64,000 nucleotides of DNA from Buddleja alternifolia (GCA_019426215.1 CM033404.1:2418001-2482000); one strand, 5' to 3'; positions 36,099 to 47,936 are shown, counted from the stretch's first letter. Notes: generated by a model not told the origin, from the letters alone. Translations and numbers: made by a program.

Positions 36099-38779
36099 TT
36101 AAACTGACACTGGTTCAACAAATAAATATTGTATGTAGCCTTTCGTCTTATTTTTGGAATTGGTATATGCATCTTCACCATGTCCGTATGTAAGCTCCAT
36201 CAGGCGAGCAAAGTTGAGAGCACGCACAAGTATAGTCCCGCGGACTGCCGTTGGTTGAAGACATTCTTGATTAATGTCTTTCCATGCTTTCTTGATTTGT
36301 TTCTTGAATTCAGCAAAAGCCTCCTCCTTTGATGCACCATTTTCATTCATATAACAATCCACTGCTGAGATTTTCTGTTCAAACTGTGTAAATTTACAAT
36401 TAAATCTTATGTAAAATGACACATTATTAATTACAAAATCAAGTATATTGTAGTGTGAATTTATCATTGATTCGGGTACGAATTTCAGGTCCTCATCAGA
36501 CAATCACAAACTCACAACACAGATGTGAAACCTGCTTTTAAATAATTTATAAATTGAGGATGGGATTTATGTATATCTTACCCCATGTCCTGTCATATCG
36601 TTCATCAATCTACCAATAGGTACCGTCGCCAGTATCATTGATGGTTTGCTTACAACCCAATCAAATTCTTCCTTCGAAACTAGATTTCTCATGCCAGCCA
36701 AGGAAGCTGTAAACAACATCGTTGAACCAACGGCACGAAATGCAACATTCATATACTCTTTCATAGTTGGGATATAGTTATTATAGGACCATTTTGCTTC
36801 TTCGTAATATGCCGATATCATTTCTTTCATCTGCAGTTTGCAAAAGAAATAAGTAATAAAATAGAAACATTATTGAAACCAATGCAAACCATCTAGCTAA
36901 TTGTTACGAAACTGCATGAGTCATTGATTAATACCTCTTCTTTTGCATACCGAATCGGATATGATATGCCTAGTTTTAAATTTTCATCTTCAATTTCAGT
37001 GTAAACATCTAAAAGGGCTTTGTAGATGTGTCTCATGTATGTTGGTAGGTTATTGAAAGAGTCATAATCCCACCTGGCCATTCAGAAATTAAAGTCAAAT
37101 AAAATCTAATACATTCACAAATTAATTATATAGTATCACCAATAAATAAAAATAAGAAATGTGCTAACTAGCAAATAAAATATCTTTAAAAAAGAATTGT
37201 GCCACCTTTCAATTGCATTTGTGAAGAGTTCAAGATCATTGATACTCCCATAGACATCGTAAATGTCATCAATAACAGTAATCACAGTGATAACTTTGGT
37301 TAGAAATATTCTTGAAAGATGGTATTGCGGCTCAAAGTAGTCCGACACAGCCCAAAAGAAGTTCTCCACCACTCTATCTCTAACAAAAGGCAATTTATTT
37401 TTAAAGTCTAAAGTCTTCCACCACCTACAATATTATTTTCGCTATATCAAGATTTGATCTTAAACTAGGAAATATACTTACACTTTGTATGCATATAAAA
37501 GCTAACCTTGTAACATCAATGAGCTCTTTCTGATGTATCTTTTGAACATAATTGAAGTCCAATTTTGCGAACTTCAAAAGTACCTCATTATGCGAGTCAT
37601 CGTCCTGGTAGATAGTCAAGAATTTTTTGGCTCCCAACCTGACATAAGTCTTTCGAATCGGGGTCTTCAATGCTTCATTAATTTGTGTAGCAAGAGATTT
37701 GCTCATGTGGATCTGGTTCATGGAGTTGAGGTGAGAGGAAGAAAACTCTAAAGCTTCATCGAGAGTTTCCTCTCCTTGTATTCCCATATGTGCTGCCTCG
37801 TATAAGCTCAATATCCCTTGAACGTTGTTGATCGATGACTTTTTAAATTTTCTTTCATGGTCTATGAATTTGTTGAATACATCCGCTAATGGAAAAAAAA
37901 TAAGTTATCACATAAACCGTGTCAATAATTGCACATTAACTTTAAAAGATTTTATCAGAACTCGGTATGTTTTAAATTAAATCAGTCAAATGACAGGTAT
38001 AGATTTCACTCGCAACATGAAAGATTGCGAACCCAAGACAATTTACACTACCCAAGTTAGGTACAATCCACTTTCAAATTCCATACTTCTAGAAAACCAA
38101 AAGCTAGAAAAGAATAAACCGACGACATATAGAATGGAGAGTAATTCCTTCCGATATAAACTTCCACGAAAAAAATAAGAAGTGGTTTTCCATCATAGTA
38201 TTCCCTTGGTTAAAAATTACAGCTTGAGGATGTCTTATTATTAAAAAGAAATGATTATTTTTTTGCATGTCTATTAAACGTGAACTAATTCAAGAATAGT
38301 TCTGAAACAAACATAATGAATATTAGCATATGTATGACTTGATATTTAAGAAAAACGAGTATATAAGACTCTTCGATGTTAGTAGATATAATTTTACATT
38401 GCCTAATATTGTTTTGTTCAATATTTTTAAAATAAAGCAAACATAAATAATAGAAATGGATATGCACTTCTTTTGAAAAGACATGTTCAGTTCATTTAGG
38501 AGGCATGCTTGAATAAAATGACTTTCGAATTGCTTTTCTGACGTAGGGCAAATGTACTAGCTAGATTAAATTAAATTCAAAATAATTTAAAATAACTCTA
38601 AATTGCGGAATGAATAACCTTTTTTATGAAAGGTCTTACATAATGAATTTCACTTTGCTAAATGATTATATACAATATGTAACGAATATTATTTTTTATT
38701 ATAGGATTATTTTAGACTTTACAAAAACCTGAAGAAATGTATACCAATTAATTAGCTATTTATTCATACTTTTATAATA

Positions 38780-38815
<36 letters not shown>

Positions 38816-40802
38816 CTCCTCAATTTTATTTGTGTTGCGTTGAGAACATGACTAATACTTAAATACATAATATTTATACTTACCAGACGAGAGATTATAA
38901 CCTTGTTGCCTGAGTAAACGGAAGCGAAGAGCAACCATATGAAGATCATTGTCTTCTTTGCCATTACATTCTGAGTAATTAGTGTCATAAATGCTCTTTA
39001 AAGATATCTCAATTTCATCTTCAAAATGATAAGCCACTCCAAGACGTTGGATTGCATCAATGAGTTCAATTTTATGAATTGAATTATCCGGTGTTGTGAC
39101 CAAGAGCTTTCTCACCTCTTCTTTCCATTTTTGAAGCTCTCCCACTTCACTAGTTGATGATTCCTGGTTAATTTGTGAAAATGTGGAATTTTATACAAAA
39201 ATTAAGAACGTAAGCATATATAGAAATCAAAGACAAGTATACATATACTTACAACAAAACACGTAACTATAGCTACGTACTATATATATAATTAGACTAT
39301 TTTATTCTTATGAAATTAAAGGGTTTGTATATCTCTCGTGTAATCTCAAGAAAAAACTTTAATGGAGACTCAATTTGTATTAAACACGTACGATATATAT
39401 ATATATATATACACACACAATCTTTTTTTTTTATCCATTTAGATGTGGATTTCCATATTCTTGTCATCTATTTAGAAATGGGTAAATTACAGCCAACCCT
39501 GTGATAAAAAAATTATCAACTTATCCCCTGTGAATAAATTAAAGAAGCAATTTAACTCCCTAAGCGCTTCACTCGCGTGTCATGAGACTGGTTATTGAAT
39601 TGTCATCAGTTAAAGATTATTTTGCCCCTGAATTGCTAACCATTGGATCTGATCTCCTAAATATCAATGGTCAGGATTAATTTCTTATATTTTACTAAAG
39701 TCGATTTATTACAACCGTAGATCTTTATAGAGATCAACGGTTTATATTAAATTTCCTAATCCCGTCACCACCATTTCACTGCCGACGAACGGTCGCCGTC
39801 TCAAGCACCACCACCACTTCTGCAAATCGTCGGTCAAAGCCCAACATCGAATCTGCAAAATGGTCTTGATTTGAAGCTCAAAGGAGCTTGACTTATAGAC
39901 GCTATGGCGGTTTCCGTTATAGAAGACATATATATATATACACGTATTAATGTTATGAAATATATACTATATATGTATAATGTTATTAACATTTTTTTAA
40001 ATATTAAATTTTTTTATATATTTGATATAAATATACATTTAATCATGAAATAAGAAATTAAATATCAACTGTTGATCTCTATTAAGATTTACGGTTGTTA
40101 TAAATTGGTTTTAATAAAATACTAAAAATTAATCTTGACCATTGATATTCAAGAGAGATGATCCAACGGTCATGAATTAAGGGGCAAATTAGTTTTTAAC
40201 TAATGAAAATTCGATAAACAGTCTCATAACACGCGAGTGAACGCGTAGGGAGCTAAATTGCTTCTTTAATTGATTCACAAGGGGGTAACATGATAATGTT
40301 TTTTCATAGGGGGGGACGGAGTGGTAATAAGGTCGATCACAGGGGGGTTGAGTGTAATTTACCCATTTAGATATGGAATACAATTAAGATGAACTAGAAA
40401 ATAAAATAGTTATTACCAAAAAAAAATGAAAAAATAAAAAATAAAATAGAGTTTGTAAGATTCATTTGTGCAACTTGTGGATGTGATTAATAAACATCAT
40501 TTATTTTGTTTTTTTGAATTAAAAAACAAATAATTTATATTAATCACATCCACAAAGTACACAGGTGGGACCCAAAAACTGATTTATACAAGAATTTCTC
40601 GGATGGGGTTATACAAATTAAAACCAAAATAATTAAGAACGTGAGATAATGATAATAATATTACCGTGAAATTTGAAGCGTGTACAAGAAAATAGTCATC
40701 CCACACACTTGGATGATATGTTACAGATCTACGAACATTCTCAAAGTGGACATCCTTAGCAGAGATTGGACTTCGAGCAGCTGATGGTGGATGGCTTTCC
40801 AT
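36099..40802 (-). CDS. Terpene synthase, TPS-a type (probable sesquiterpene synthase), 7 exons, 562 aa, intact
   Basis: Expected to ionise and cyclise farnesyl diphosphate in the cytosol; the product cannot be read from sequence. Exons: 40665-40802, 38884-39163, 37507-37885, 37206-37424, 36935-37073, 36582-36830, 36099-36383. All borders are GT..AG and the phases close on TAA. Motifs: RR-x8-W at 24-34, RDR (RxR) at 281-283, DDIYD at 318-322 for metal binding, and an NSE/DTE-type site at 462-470 reading NDMTGHGFE, with Gly in place of the usual Ser/Thr. There is no plastid-targeting leader before the RR motif, and seven exons plus 562 residues are standard for TPS-a. A TATAAATA box lies about 130 bp upstream. 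Intron 1 holds a MULE-like element. This is the intact partner of the pseudogene at 51718-60825. Confidence 0.93.
38779..38813. repeat. (TA)n microsatellite in terpene synthase A intron 2
   Basis: About 17 TA units close to the exon 2 donor side. The equivalent place in unit B (about 56943-56965) has a shorter TG/TA run. Confidence 0.9.
39480..40364. mobile_element. Mutator-like non-autonomous element, 885 bp, in terpene synthase A intron 1
   Basis: Ends GGGTAAATTACAGCCAACCC and (reverse-complemented) GGGTAAATTACACTCAACCC are inverted repeats, and subterminal blocks (TTAACTCCCTAAGCGCTTCA against its mirror) extend the match. Flanks are ATTTAGAAAT (39470-39479) and ATTTAGATAT (40365-40374), a probable 10-bp target duplication with one change, which fits Mutator-like elements. 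The centre has a GC-richer stretch at about 39765-39920 shared with the related element in unit B. No transposase seen. Confidence 0.75.
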
Positions 40803-40933
40803 TGCAGATATATTGCGGCCTGATTACTCAAGGTAAGATGGTCTTCTTTTTTTCTTTTTTTTATTGCCTTTTTTTTATTGCCAAGTATTGTCTCTGCTTT
40901 TCTTTGTTTCAATCTAAGTATTTTGCCAATGGA

Positions 40934-40941
40934 TATTTATA
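40934..40941 (-). promoter_or_regulatory. TATA box of terpene synthase A
   Basis: On the minus strand this reads TATAAATA within CCTATAAATATCC, about 130 bp upstream of the ATG at 40802. The same box is kept in unit B at 60897-60904. Position and sequence fit a plant TATA box; the transcription start was not determined. Confidence 0.6.
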
Positions 40942-41126
40942 GGCATCTTGTTGGGGGAAATTTAAGTGAATATCCCCATTTGGCATAGGCAAATAAGGCA
41001 ATTAAGTGACTAGCTCCAAAAATCAAAACATTTAAGGGCATAGCCCCATGAAAATTGCGGTTTGGTCCCTCAACCAAGCCACTATTTTTGACCAAGTCAA
41101 AATGCCCAAAACCAAGCAAAAACTGA

Positions 41127-43528
41127 TATTAGGGATAGTAAGCATCAGAGCACGAAAAATAAACAAGAAACAAGAAATCTAAGCCTAAATATGAAGATGA
41201 AAAATACGAGAATTTAACGTGGTCCGGCATAACTTACCTACATCCACGAGCCAGCCTAGATTACATCTTTATTTCTCAATGAGTGAATCAATGTTTACAA
41301 GAGTGAGTTCTCATATTTATAATGTAGAGAAGTCTAAAACCCTAATAAATTAGGAAAAACAATCCTAAATAACTAGGGAGTAATTCCTAACACAATAGGA
41401 AACAATTCAAATCAAAGTAGGACTCAAGACATGCCAAAATTAGGAAAATCGAGTCTAAAATACGCCCCCAGCGTCGGACCCGCGCCTAGGCGCCGACTGG
41501 CCACGCCTGGGTGCCGCCGGGCCGATGCCTAGGTGCCGCTGGCAGTGCCTCATCGCACTATGTGCCCCATCTTCTGCATCTCGTGCCTAGGCGCGCATTT
41601 GGCTGTGCCTGGGCGTCGTTCGGCTCACCCGGAATCCACGAAACATGTTTTTTCTTCCTTTTCGCTATCCCAGTCAACCCTGACCCTTCTTAACTCTATT
41701 TTGGCTCCTCTCCTTGACCTTATTTTGATCCGACTCCATCAATCCCATCAATCTCCCACTTGGAGACTGATCAAAATAACTCGAACTCAAACTTGAACCA
41801 CCACTTCACTTTTCCTAAGTGAACCTTGGTCTAGTCGACACATCCCCAAACCTAATGGAGATCAAATCCAGAGATTTCTCCCTGTCTCGTCAATTCGTTC
41901 GTCCTCTAGTGTCACCCACTTGACGAACTCTCTCTGTGAACATCGTTCCCCCCTTTTGAACCCTCGCCACTACCCCATTCTTTTAATGATCAGTCAGCTC
42001 CTGAATACCATGGCATATCCATCTTGGTCCAACTGACCCTCAGATATAGGTTACTCTAAAACCCGAACATGTCACACTCAAACCGCCTCAATCTACCTGT
42101 CCACTGACATCTTTCCACCAAGGACTTTTTCAACAGCAATCTCGGATCCCTCATGTATCTACTCCATGCCCCTGCATGAGCAATGTCTGATCCATCCGCC
42201 TACTAAGTTTTTCAATGGCCAACTCTGGTCATTGACACGTCTGCTCGAGCTCCCACTCCACAAGCTATGTCACATCCCTCTGCCAATAAACCCGATGCTC
42301 TGCGAATCTACCTACCCGATTTTTGCATCCTGCCACCATGGCTTCCGACTCCACGGTCAACCCCTCCTGGCACCGCTTCCTGTTCTCATGGTCTCTCTAC
42401 GTGTTCATACCTCCATAACCCTGCCTTTCTCTGGTCTCTCGACTACACGACTCTACCCTCTCGATTACCGATCCTATCATTCTGACCTCTGGCTCGGTGG
42501 ATTTGTTTTCTTGGCATCGTAGCTTTGCCCTCTCGATCTAGCAACTCATTCACTCCCTCTCAGAAACATGAATTTGCTCTCTGACCTCTGGCTCTACGGT
42601 TTTGCCTCTGTCACCGCAACTGCTCCCACTGGCTTGGTGTTCTACCCACCCGGTAACACAAATCTGCCTCTGCTGGCACCACGATTTTCCAACATTTTCT
42701 CGTTAACGTTCAATAGGATTACTCTTCTTTGGTTGACGATCTACCCGATCTCATCTTCCTCTGTCGTCTTCTCTGGCTTCACCACAACCTCAATTCGTGT
42801 TTTTCTGCAACGAAATCGTCGAGCTTGATTACCCTTCCATCTTCTACCATCTTTCCCACGATGAAATCCGCGTTTAACCAAAAACGCTTCCCCATAGATC
42901 TAGATTCAAGATGCGTTTTTCCTAAATCTACAATCTATGGCTCTAATATCAGTTGTTAGGGATGGTAGGCATCAGAGCACGAAGAATAAACAAGAAATCT
43001 AAGCCTAAATATGAAGATAAAAAACACGAGAATTTAACGTGGTTCAACATAACTTGCCTACATCCATTAGCCAATCTTTATTTCTCAATGAGTGAATCAA
43101 TGTTTACAAGAGTGAGTTCTCATATTTATAATGGTAGAGAAGTCTAAAACCCTAACAAATTAGGAAAAACAATCCTAAACAATTAGGGAATAATTCCTAA
43201 CACAATAGGAAATAAATCCAATCAAAGTAGGACTCAAGACATGACAAAATAAGGAAAACTGCGTCTAAAATACGCCCCCAGCGTTGGACCCGCGCCCAGG
43301 CGCTGACTGTGCCGGCGCCTAGGCGCCGTCATGGCCACGTCTGTGCGCCCCGACTTCTGCATCCCGCGCCTAGGCGCGTATCTGGCTGTGCCTGGGCGTC
43401 GTTCGGCTCTCCCGAAATCCCCGAAACATGTTTTTTCTTCCTTTTTGCGATCCCAGTCAACCCCGATCCTTCTTGGCTCTATTTTGGCTCCTCTCCTTAA
43501 CCCTATTTTGATTCGAATCCACCAAACA
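41127..43528 (-). mobile_element. Short non-autonomous LTR retrotransposon (TRIM/LARD-like), 2.4 kb
   Basis: Two long direct repeats: 41127-41747 (3' LTR) and 42954-43528 (5' LTR, minus strand). They share the run from AGGGAT..GTA.GCATCAGAGCAC through GGACTCAAGACATG to ATGTTTTTTCTTCCTTTT. Next to the right LTR, 42932-42952 read on the minus strand gives TGATATTAGAGCCATAG, a decayed match to the usual initiator-Met-tRNA primer site. Next to the left LTR, 41748-41763 gives CCAAGTGGGAGATTG, a polypurine tract. ACTGA flanks both outer ends, consistent with a 5-bp target duplication. The 1.2-kb interior has no gag or pol; its open frames are accidental. Confidence 0.85.
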
Positions 43529-43847
43529 CTGACACATGGCAGGTGACATTTGTTTTGTTAATTTAAGTTTGGTCCTTTTATTTTCTTGTAGAATTGTTTA
43601 AACCCATGAGAGCAATTATACATACTTTAAAGAAAAGAAAATCCTAACCCGCTTTTATAAATCTGCATAAAACTTTTCACTGCACTCATAATTTATTTAC
43701 ATGTTTGTATCCGCTCATATTTTGACCTCTTTTATTGATTGTCTTAATACTTTAGAAAACTTAGACTATAATAATCCGAAATTAGTACTAGAATTACGAA
43801 ATCAATTAATAATTAGGAGAGATAATTGGGTTAATACCTATCTTAAC
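43529..43847. other. AT-rich spacer between the LTR element and the hAT-like MITE
   Basis: No gene or repeat recognised. Together with 40956-41126 it is probably the sequence into which the LTR element inserted. Confidence 0.4.
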
Positions 43848-44194
43848 TAGGGGTATAAATTGAGCCACAACGCTCGAAATGAGCTCGACTCGAGCCGAGC
43901 TTCACGAGCTCGAGCTCGAGCCCACTTTTCTGTGTTTGAAGCTCGTGAGCCTTTGTATTTTTAATATTTATATTTTTATATTATTAATTATATTAATAAT
44001 ATATTATATTTTAAAACATTATATTTTATATTATTAATTATATTAATAAAAATAACAAAGAAACTCAAAATATAAACAAAATTAAGCCCAGGCTCGGCTC
44101 GAGCTCGAGCTCAAAAAACCAAGCTCGACAAGCTCGAGCATGAGCTCGAAAAAATTAGCAGGCTCGGCTTGAGTTCGGCTCGTTTACATCCCTA
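43848..44194. mobile_element. hAT-like MITE, 347 bp, 8-bp target duplication ATCTTAAC
   Basis: ATCTTAAC occurs at 43840-43847 and 44195-44202. The ends are TAGGGGTATAAATTGAGCC and GGCTCGTTTACATCCCTA, with repeated GAGCTCGAGCTCGAG and GCTCGGCTTGAG inside. A relative lies in unit B at 49481-49770. The TAGGGG..CCCTA ends with an 8-bp duplication are typical of hAT elements. Confidence 0.85.
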
Positions 44195-44445
44195 ATCTTA
44201 ACACACCACCTAGATTACGAGATCACCAAAACTATATTAAATTCTTTTTAGTTTTGAATATATTAATAGCAGCCTTTTATTAAAATAGATCTTTCTAATT
44301 TTAAAAGATTAAGACTATTTAGATCTTGAATATAGTTTAGCCGATAGATCCATAATCTCCTTAGATAAACATAAATTTATTTGTAGATTTGATTCAAGTT
44401 TTAAGCACAATTTACAGTAAAAAAATAAATATTTAAATAGCCTAA

Positions 44446-45067
44446 CAGACTTACTAATATCCCTAGCGTCAAATTTAGAATTTGGTAACACTAAATTTTA
44501 TAGTTTATTAGAATCGTTAAAAGAAGCCGTTTTAATAAATAGAAAAATAATAAAAAGAGGTGAAAATAATAACTTAGATTATATTAAACAACAGTATGAG
44601 GAAACTTTAAAAATAGTTAAAAAATATAATAAACTTTTCCCTACTAAAGACGAGGTAATAGAGTTAAAATATAGTTTGGAAAGTAATAAACTAAAACAAA
44701 TAGAAATCGAAACTTAGAAAACTCTAAGTCAAGTAATAGAAAAAATAAATAAATTTGAAGCCCAAATTTTAGAAACTATTAAAACTTTAAAGAATATAGA
44801 GTGAATAGTTAGTGGATGAATAATCTAGAAAATAGATTAGAATATAAAAGAGTCATTGAACTAGCAAATATATATTTGACTACAGAAGCAGGATTTACTA
44901 CCTACCAAGGAAATAGTAATTCAAATAAATTATATCCTAAACTTTGGAATATTCAATTCGCTTTAACTTTACAAATATTTGAAAGCATAGACAAATTAGA
45001 AAATAAAATAGAAAAATTAAGCACTAAAATAAACACTGTATCTCAAGTAATTAGATTTACAAGATAG
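44446..45067 (+). pseudogene. Small viral ORFs, coiled-coil rich (ORF1/ORF2-like position)
   Basis: Two lysine/glutamate-rich frames precede the polyprotein. The first, about 44446-44804, has an internal TAG at 44715-44717. The second, 44816-45067, encodes 83 aa (MNNLENRLEYKRVIELANIY..) with heptad-like LENKIEKL. Position and size fit the short ORFs that precede the badnavirus polyprotein, one of which encodes a virion-associated protein. Sequence-level identity was not established, so the assignment rests on order and composition. Confidence 0.5.
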
Positions 45068-45143
45068 TTTAGAAGAAAAATTAGCAAATCTAGCACTAGA
45101 CGAGTCCGAAAAACCTAAAAAATAGCCTAAAAAAATATACATA

Positions 45144-46142
45144 TTGGTAAAAATGTTGAGATCGTTTGGTGGTATTAGTAGAACTATAAGTGAATCGAGT
45201 GACAAAGAAAAAGAAATGGGAAAAATAAGTAACACTTTCACTAAAGGAAAATTTAGAGGAACAGGAAGCCAGAACTTAGCTAGAGAAGTAGAGTTAGAAG
45301 AGATAATAGACGTAGAGAAAAATCTTAATTTATACAACAATAAAGGAATAGATAAGTTGCAGCCTAAAACATTATATAAAGTAGGAAAGCTGGACTTTAA
45401 AACACATTTAATTAAAAAATTTAGAGAAAAAGAAGTAAAAGTTACAACAAATATTGAAAACATAAGCTTAGTTAGTCAAAAATATATAAAGCAACTAAAA
45501 GAGTTAAAACAAAAGTATATACATTTAGGATTAATTATTGTACGAATAAAAAGATTAACTAGAAAAGGAACTGGTGGGAAAGTTTTAGTTTTATTATTAG
45601 ATAAAAGTTGGTCTGATGCTAAGAGAGCAGTGTTTTCTAATATGTAAATAGATATGAAGAATAATGTAGGAATATTTTATGTAGCTCCAAATATGATGAA
45701 AAACATTAAAGATATTAGCAAAATTATTACAGGGCTACAAACTAGAGGATATGAAACGTATGATAGTAATAATTTAGTGGTTTCTATAACTTTTTTAGGA
45801 AGGGTAACCAAACATAATTTCCCTCAATATAAAATTAATATAGATGGGATAATAGACTGATTAGCCTCAGTACGAGTAAAAATGATTAAACCTTTAAATA
45901 TAGATAATAGCGATTTAAATGGAGAAGAATGAGAATTAACCAAATATTTAGAAGAAAATAACACAGTTAAAATTTCAAGAGAAAGCGTAATGTATACAAA
46001 TAGTAGTGGTCGAACTTCTATTATATTTTTTTATTACCAAAAGCAAGATCCCAAAGAAAATTTAGAAGATTTAGAAGAAGAAACTGATAATGAAACAAAA
46101 ATAAGCTATATGAATATTGTAGAAGAAGAAAAGTTAGAATAA
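45144..46142 (+). pseudogene. Movement-protein-like region of the viral polyprotein, broken by stops
   Basis: Frame 45144-45647 contains YIHLGLIIVRIKRLTRKG followed by a hydrophobic strand and LDKSWSDAKRAVF, the pattern of the 30K-type movement domain at the start of badnavirus polyproteins. The same frame continues past stops at 45645-45647, 45858-45860 and near 45930, and ends near 46142. At least two of these stops are TGA. The region before the movement domain is acidic and basic by turns and not recognised. It is non-functional as it stands. Confidence 0.7.
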
Positions 46143-46404
46143 CTAGTAGATTTACAAATTGGGAAATAGAATCTGACATAAAAAGCGAAGAAGAGGAAGA
46201 AAATATAGAAGAATTAGATGAAGAGATTATGCAATTAGAAAGTCAGCTTAAAAATGATTATAGACCAAAAAATATAAAATAAATATTAACAAAAAAATTT
46301 GAAATAAATAATTTAAGAGAATTAGTAGATGATATATGCTCAGGAAAAGTGGAATTTGAAAATTCTTTAAAAATAAGGAGAAGGATAGTAACGAAATAAC
46401 TTTT

Positions 46405-47905
46405 ATGGCAGATAGTCAAGCTAGTACCAGTAGTAATCCAGGAAAAAGAAGTAGAGTAGAACCCGACTATAGTGAAGTTCTAGCTAGAAATGTAGAACTG
46501 AGTGGAAGACCAGAATGAAAAAACTCAGTATATGAATATGGATCAACTCAACCAGGAAAATATGTAGGAATGAGGCCGCCCATAGGAAAAACCATGAGTG
46601 AGACTATGTTAATAATTGAATTAGGAAACCTTCAAATGTGGCCATAAGAAGTAAATATATGGGAACAATATGTAGTAAGACATTGGAAAATAAATAGAAA
46701 GACAGATATGAATATGTTTAACTTTTTAGAAACATACTTAGGACCTACATCTATAACTATTTGGCAAAGTAAAAAGAAAAATGATCCAGCTAAAATTAAT
46801 GAAATAAAAGCCTTAGGAAATAGTCCTTACAATTTTAGTAGTTTTATTAGAACCTTAATAATAGGAATAGATCCCCGAAGAGAAAGTACATTCATAAAAG
46901 ATACTAATAATAGGAATAGATCCCCGAAGAGAAAGTACATTCATAAAAGATACTGCACTTAGAAACTTAGAGCAACTTACTATTATCGATACAAAATATA
47001 TTATACCTTTTAGTCAGAATTTCACAACGTTGATAGCAGAAGCTAACAAAGCATTTGGCGAAAAATTATATAATAGATATTTTACAAAATTGCTACAAGA
47101 TTTAGGAAAAATAATACATGAGAATGGATAAACAGTAGTGGTAATCTTACAGGACTAGGTATAGGACATAGAGTACATTATACTTTCTTTAAACTTCAAG
47201 AATGGTGTAAAGAAGAATTCATTAGAGAACAAATTAGAACAATCTTTTGAGTGTTGTAGAAAAGCTATATACACTCCACTACAATATGAACAAAGAAATT
47301 ACTTTAAGCCAAAACGAAAAATATTAAGGAAATCCAATAAACCAAAATCTAGTTTTAGACAAGATAAACATGGAAGAAAATCCCATAATTATGTTAGAAA
47401 GCCATCAACTAGGAAATGCACTTGTTATATTTGTAGAGATCCTAAACATTTAGATAACAGATGCCCAAAAAGACAATTTAATATGGAAAGAGCAACTATA
47501 GCAGAACAGCTAGATGAAGATGTAGTATGTATAGATGGTAATGAAAGTGATAATGAAAATATATATAGTATAGTAAGTGAAGAAGGGCCAGAAATTTCAA
47601 ATATAATAGAATATACTTATATGAATAATTCATGTGATCATAAATATAAAAATGGAAAGGGAACTATGAGTATATCATGTAGTATTTGTAAATTATATCC
47701 CGATATGCATTTAAGATATCATTGTAATATATGTTTTGGTGAAATTTGTTTTATTTGTGCTAAAGCAGTATATAATATAGAACCAGATGTGTCACTTAAA
47801 CCTAGTAAAAAACTAGAAACGATAGAAATTCTAAGCCATAAAATAGAAAATTTAGACTTAAGAATACAAATAATAGAATTAAAATTAAAAAATAATGAAA
47901 ATTAA
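46405..47905 (+). pseudogene. Capsid region of the viral polyprotein with zinc knuckle and Cys-rich motif, broken
   Basis: Begins ADSQASTSSNPGKRSRVEPD-like, with stops near 46516 and 46647. A 49-bp duplication at 46857-46954 shifts the frame. A basic stretch precedes a CX2CX4HX4C zinc knuckle at about 47423-47464 (CYICRDPKHLDNRC), as in pararetroviral capsids. The last frame, 47483-47905 (140 aa), carries CX2CX11CX2CX4CX2C at about 47678-47759. That spacing is the established signature of badnaviruses and tungroviruses and separates them from other Caulimoviridae. Nothing of the reverse transcriptase follows. Confidence 0.85.
46857..46954 (+). repeat. Exact 49-bp tandem duplication inside the viral capsid region
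   Basis: AATAATAGGAATAGATCCCC through TTCATAAAAGATACT occurs at 46857-46905 and 46906-46954. As 49 is not a multiple of three, it breaks the reading frame. The identity of the copies suggests the duplication is recent relative to the stops, or arose in the assembly. Confidence 0.9.
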
Positions 47906-47936
47906 ATTAAGGAAAATGAGTAGTTATAGAAGAACT

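Larger units (their letters stand above)
31555..40955. repeat. Segmental duplication, unit A (SWI3D exon 1 to terpene synthase)
   Basis: Matches unit B (about 47937-60917) in the same order and orientation: SWI3D exon 1 5' part, the upstream spacer, the degenerate GGGTCTGGG repeats, the AT-rich spacer, the terpene synthase exons 7 to 1 and its TATA region. Homology starts in GACGCCGAGCTGCCGCCG and ends near GATATTTATAGGCATCTTG. Unit A keeps an intact terpene synthase. It also has segments absent from B: the MITE at 32399-32561, about 34680-35327, about 35435-35868, and a MULE-like element at 39480-40364. Confidence 0.9.
44400..47936 (+). mobile_element. Endogenous pararetrovirus fragment, badnavirus/tungrovirus-like, truncated and decayed
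   Basis: A very AT-rich block on the plus strand holds, in order, small coiled-coil ORFs, a movement-protein-like region, a capsid region with a CCHC zinc knuckle and a second Cys-rich motif, as in the Caulimoviridae. No protease, reverse transcriptase or RNase H region follows. The block stops where the SWI3D exon 1 copy begins (about 47937). Many in-frame stops, a frameshifting 49-bp duplication and missing parts show a dead integrated copy. Its separate parts are listed below. The left limit is approximate. Confidence 0.85.

Noticed and set aside
38779..38813. Regular repeats considered as a CRISPR-like array
   Set aside because: Simple TA microsatellite in a plant intron; no spacers.
41511..43546. 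Plus-strand open frames of 60-118 aa in the LTR element
   Set aside because: They fall in LTRs and a non-coding interior, repeat between the two LTRs, and match no retroelement domain.
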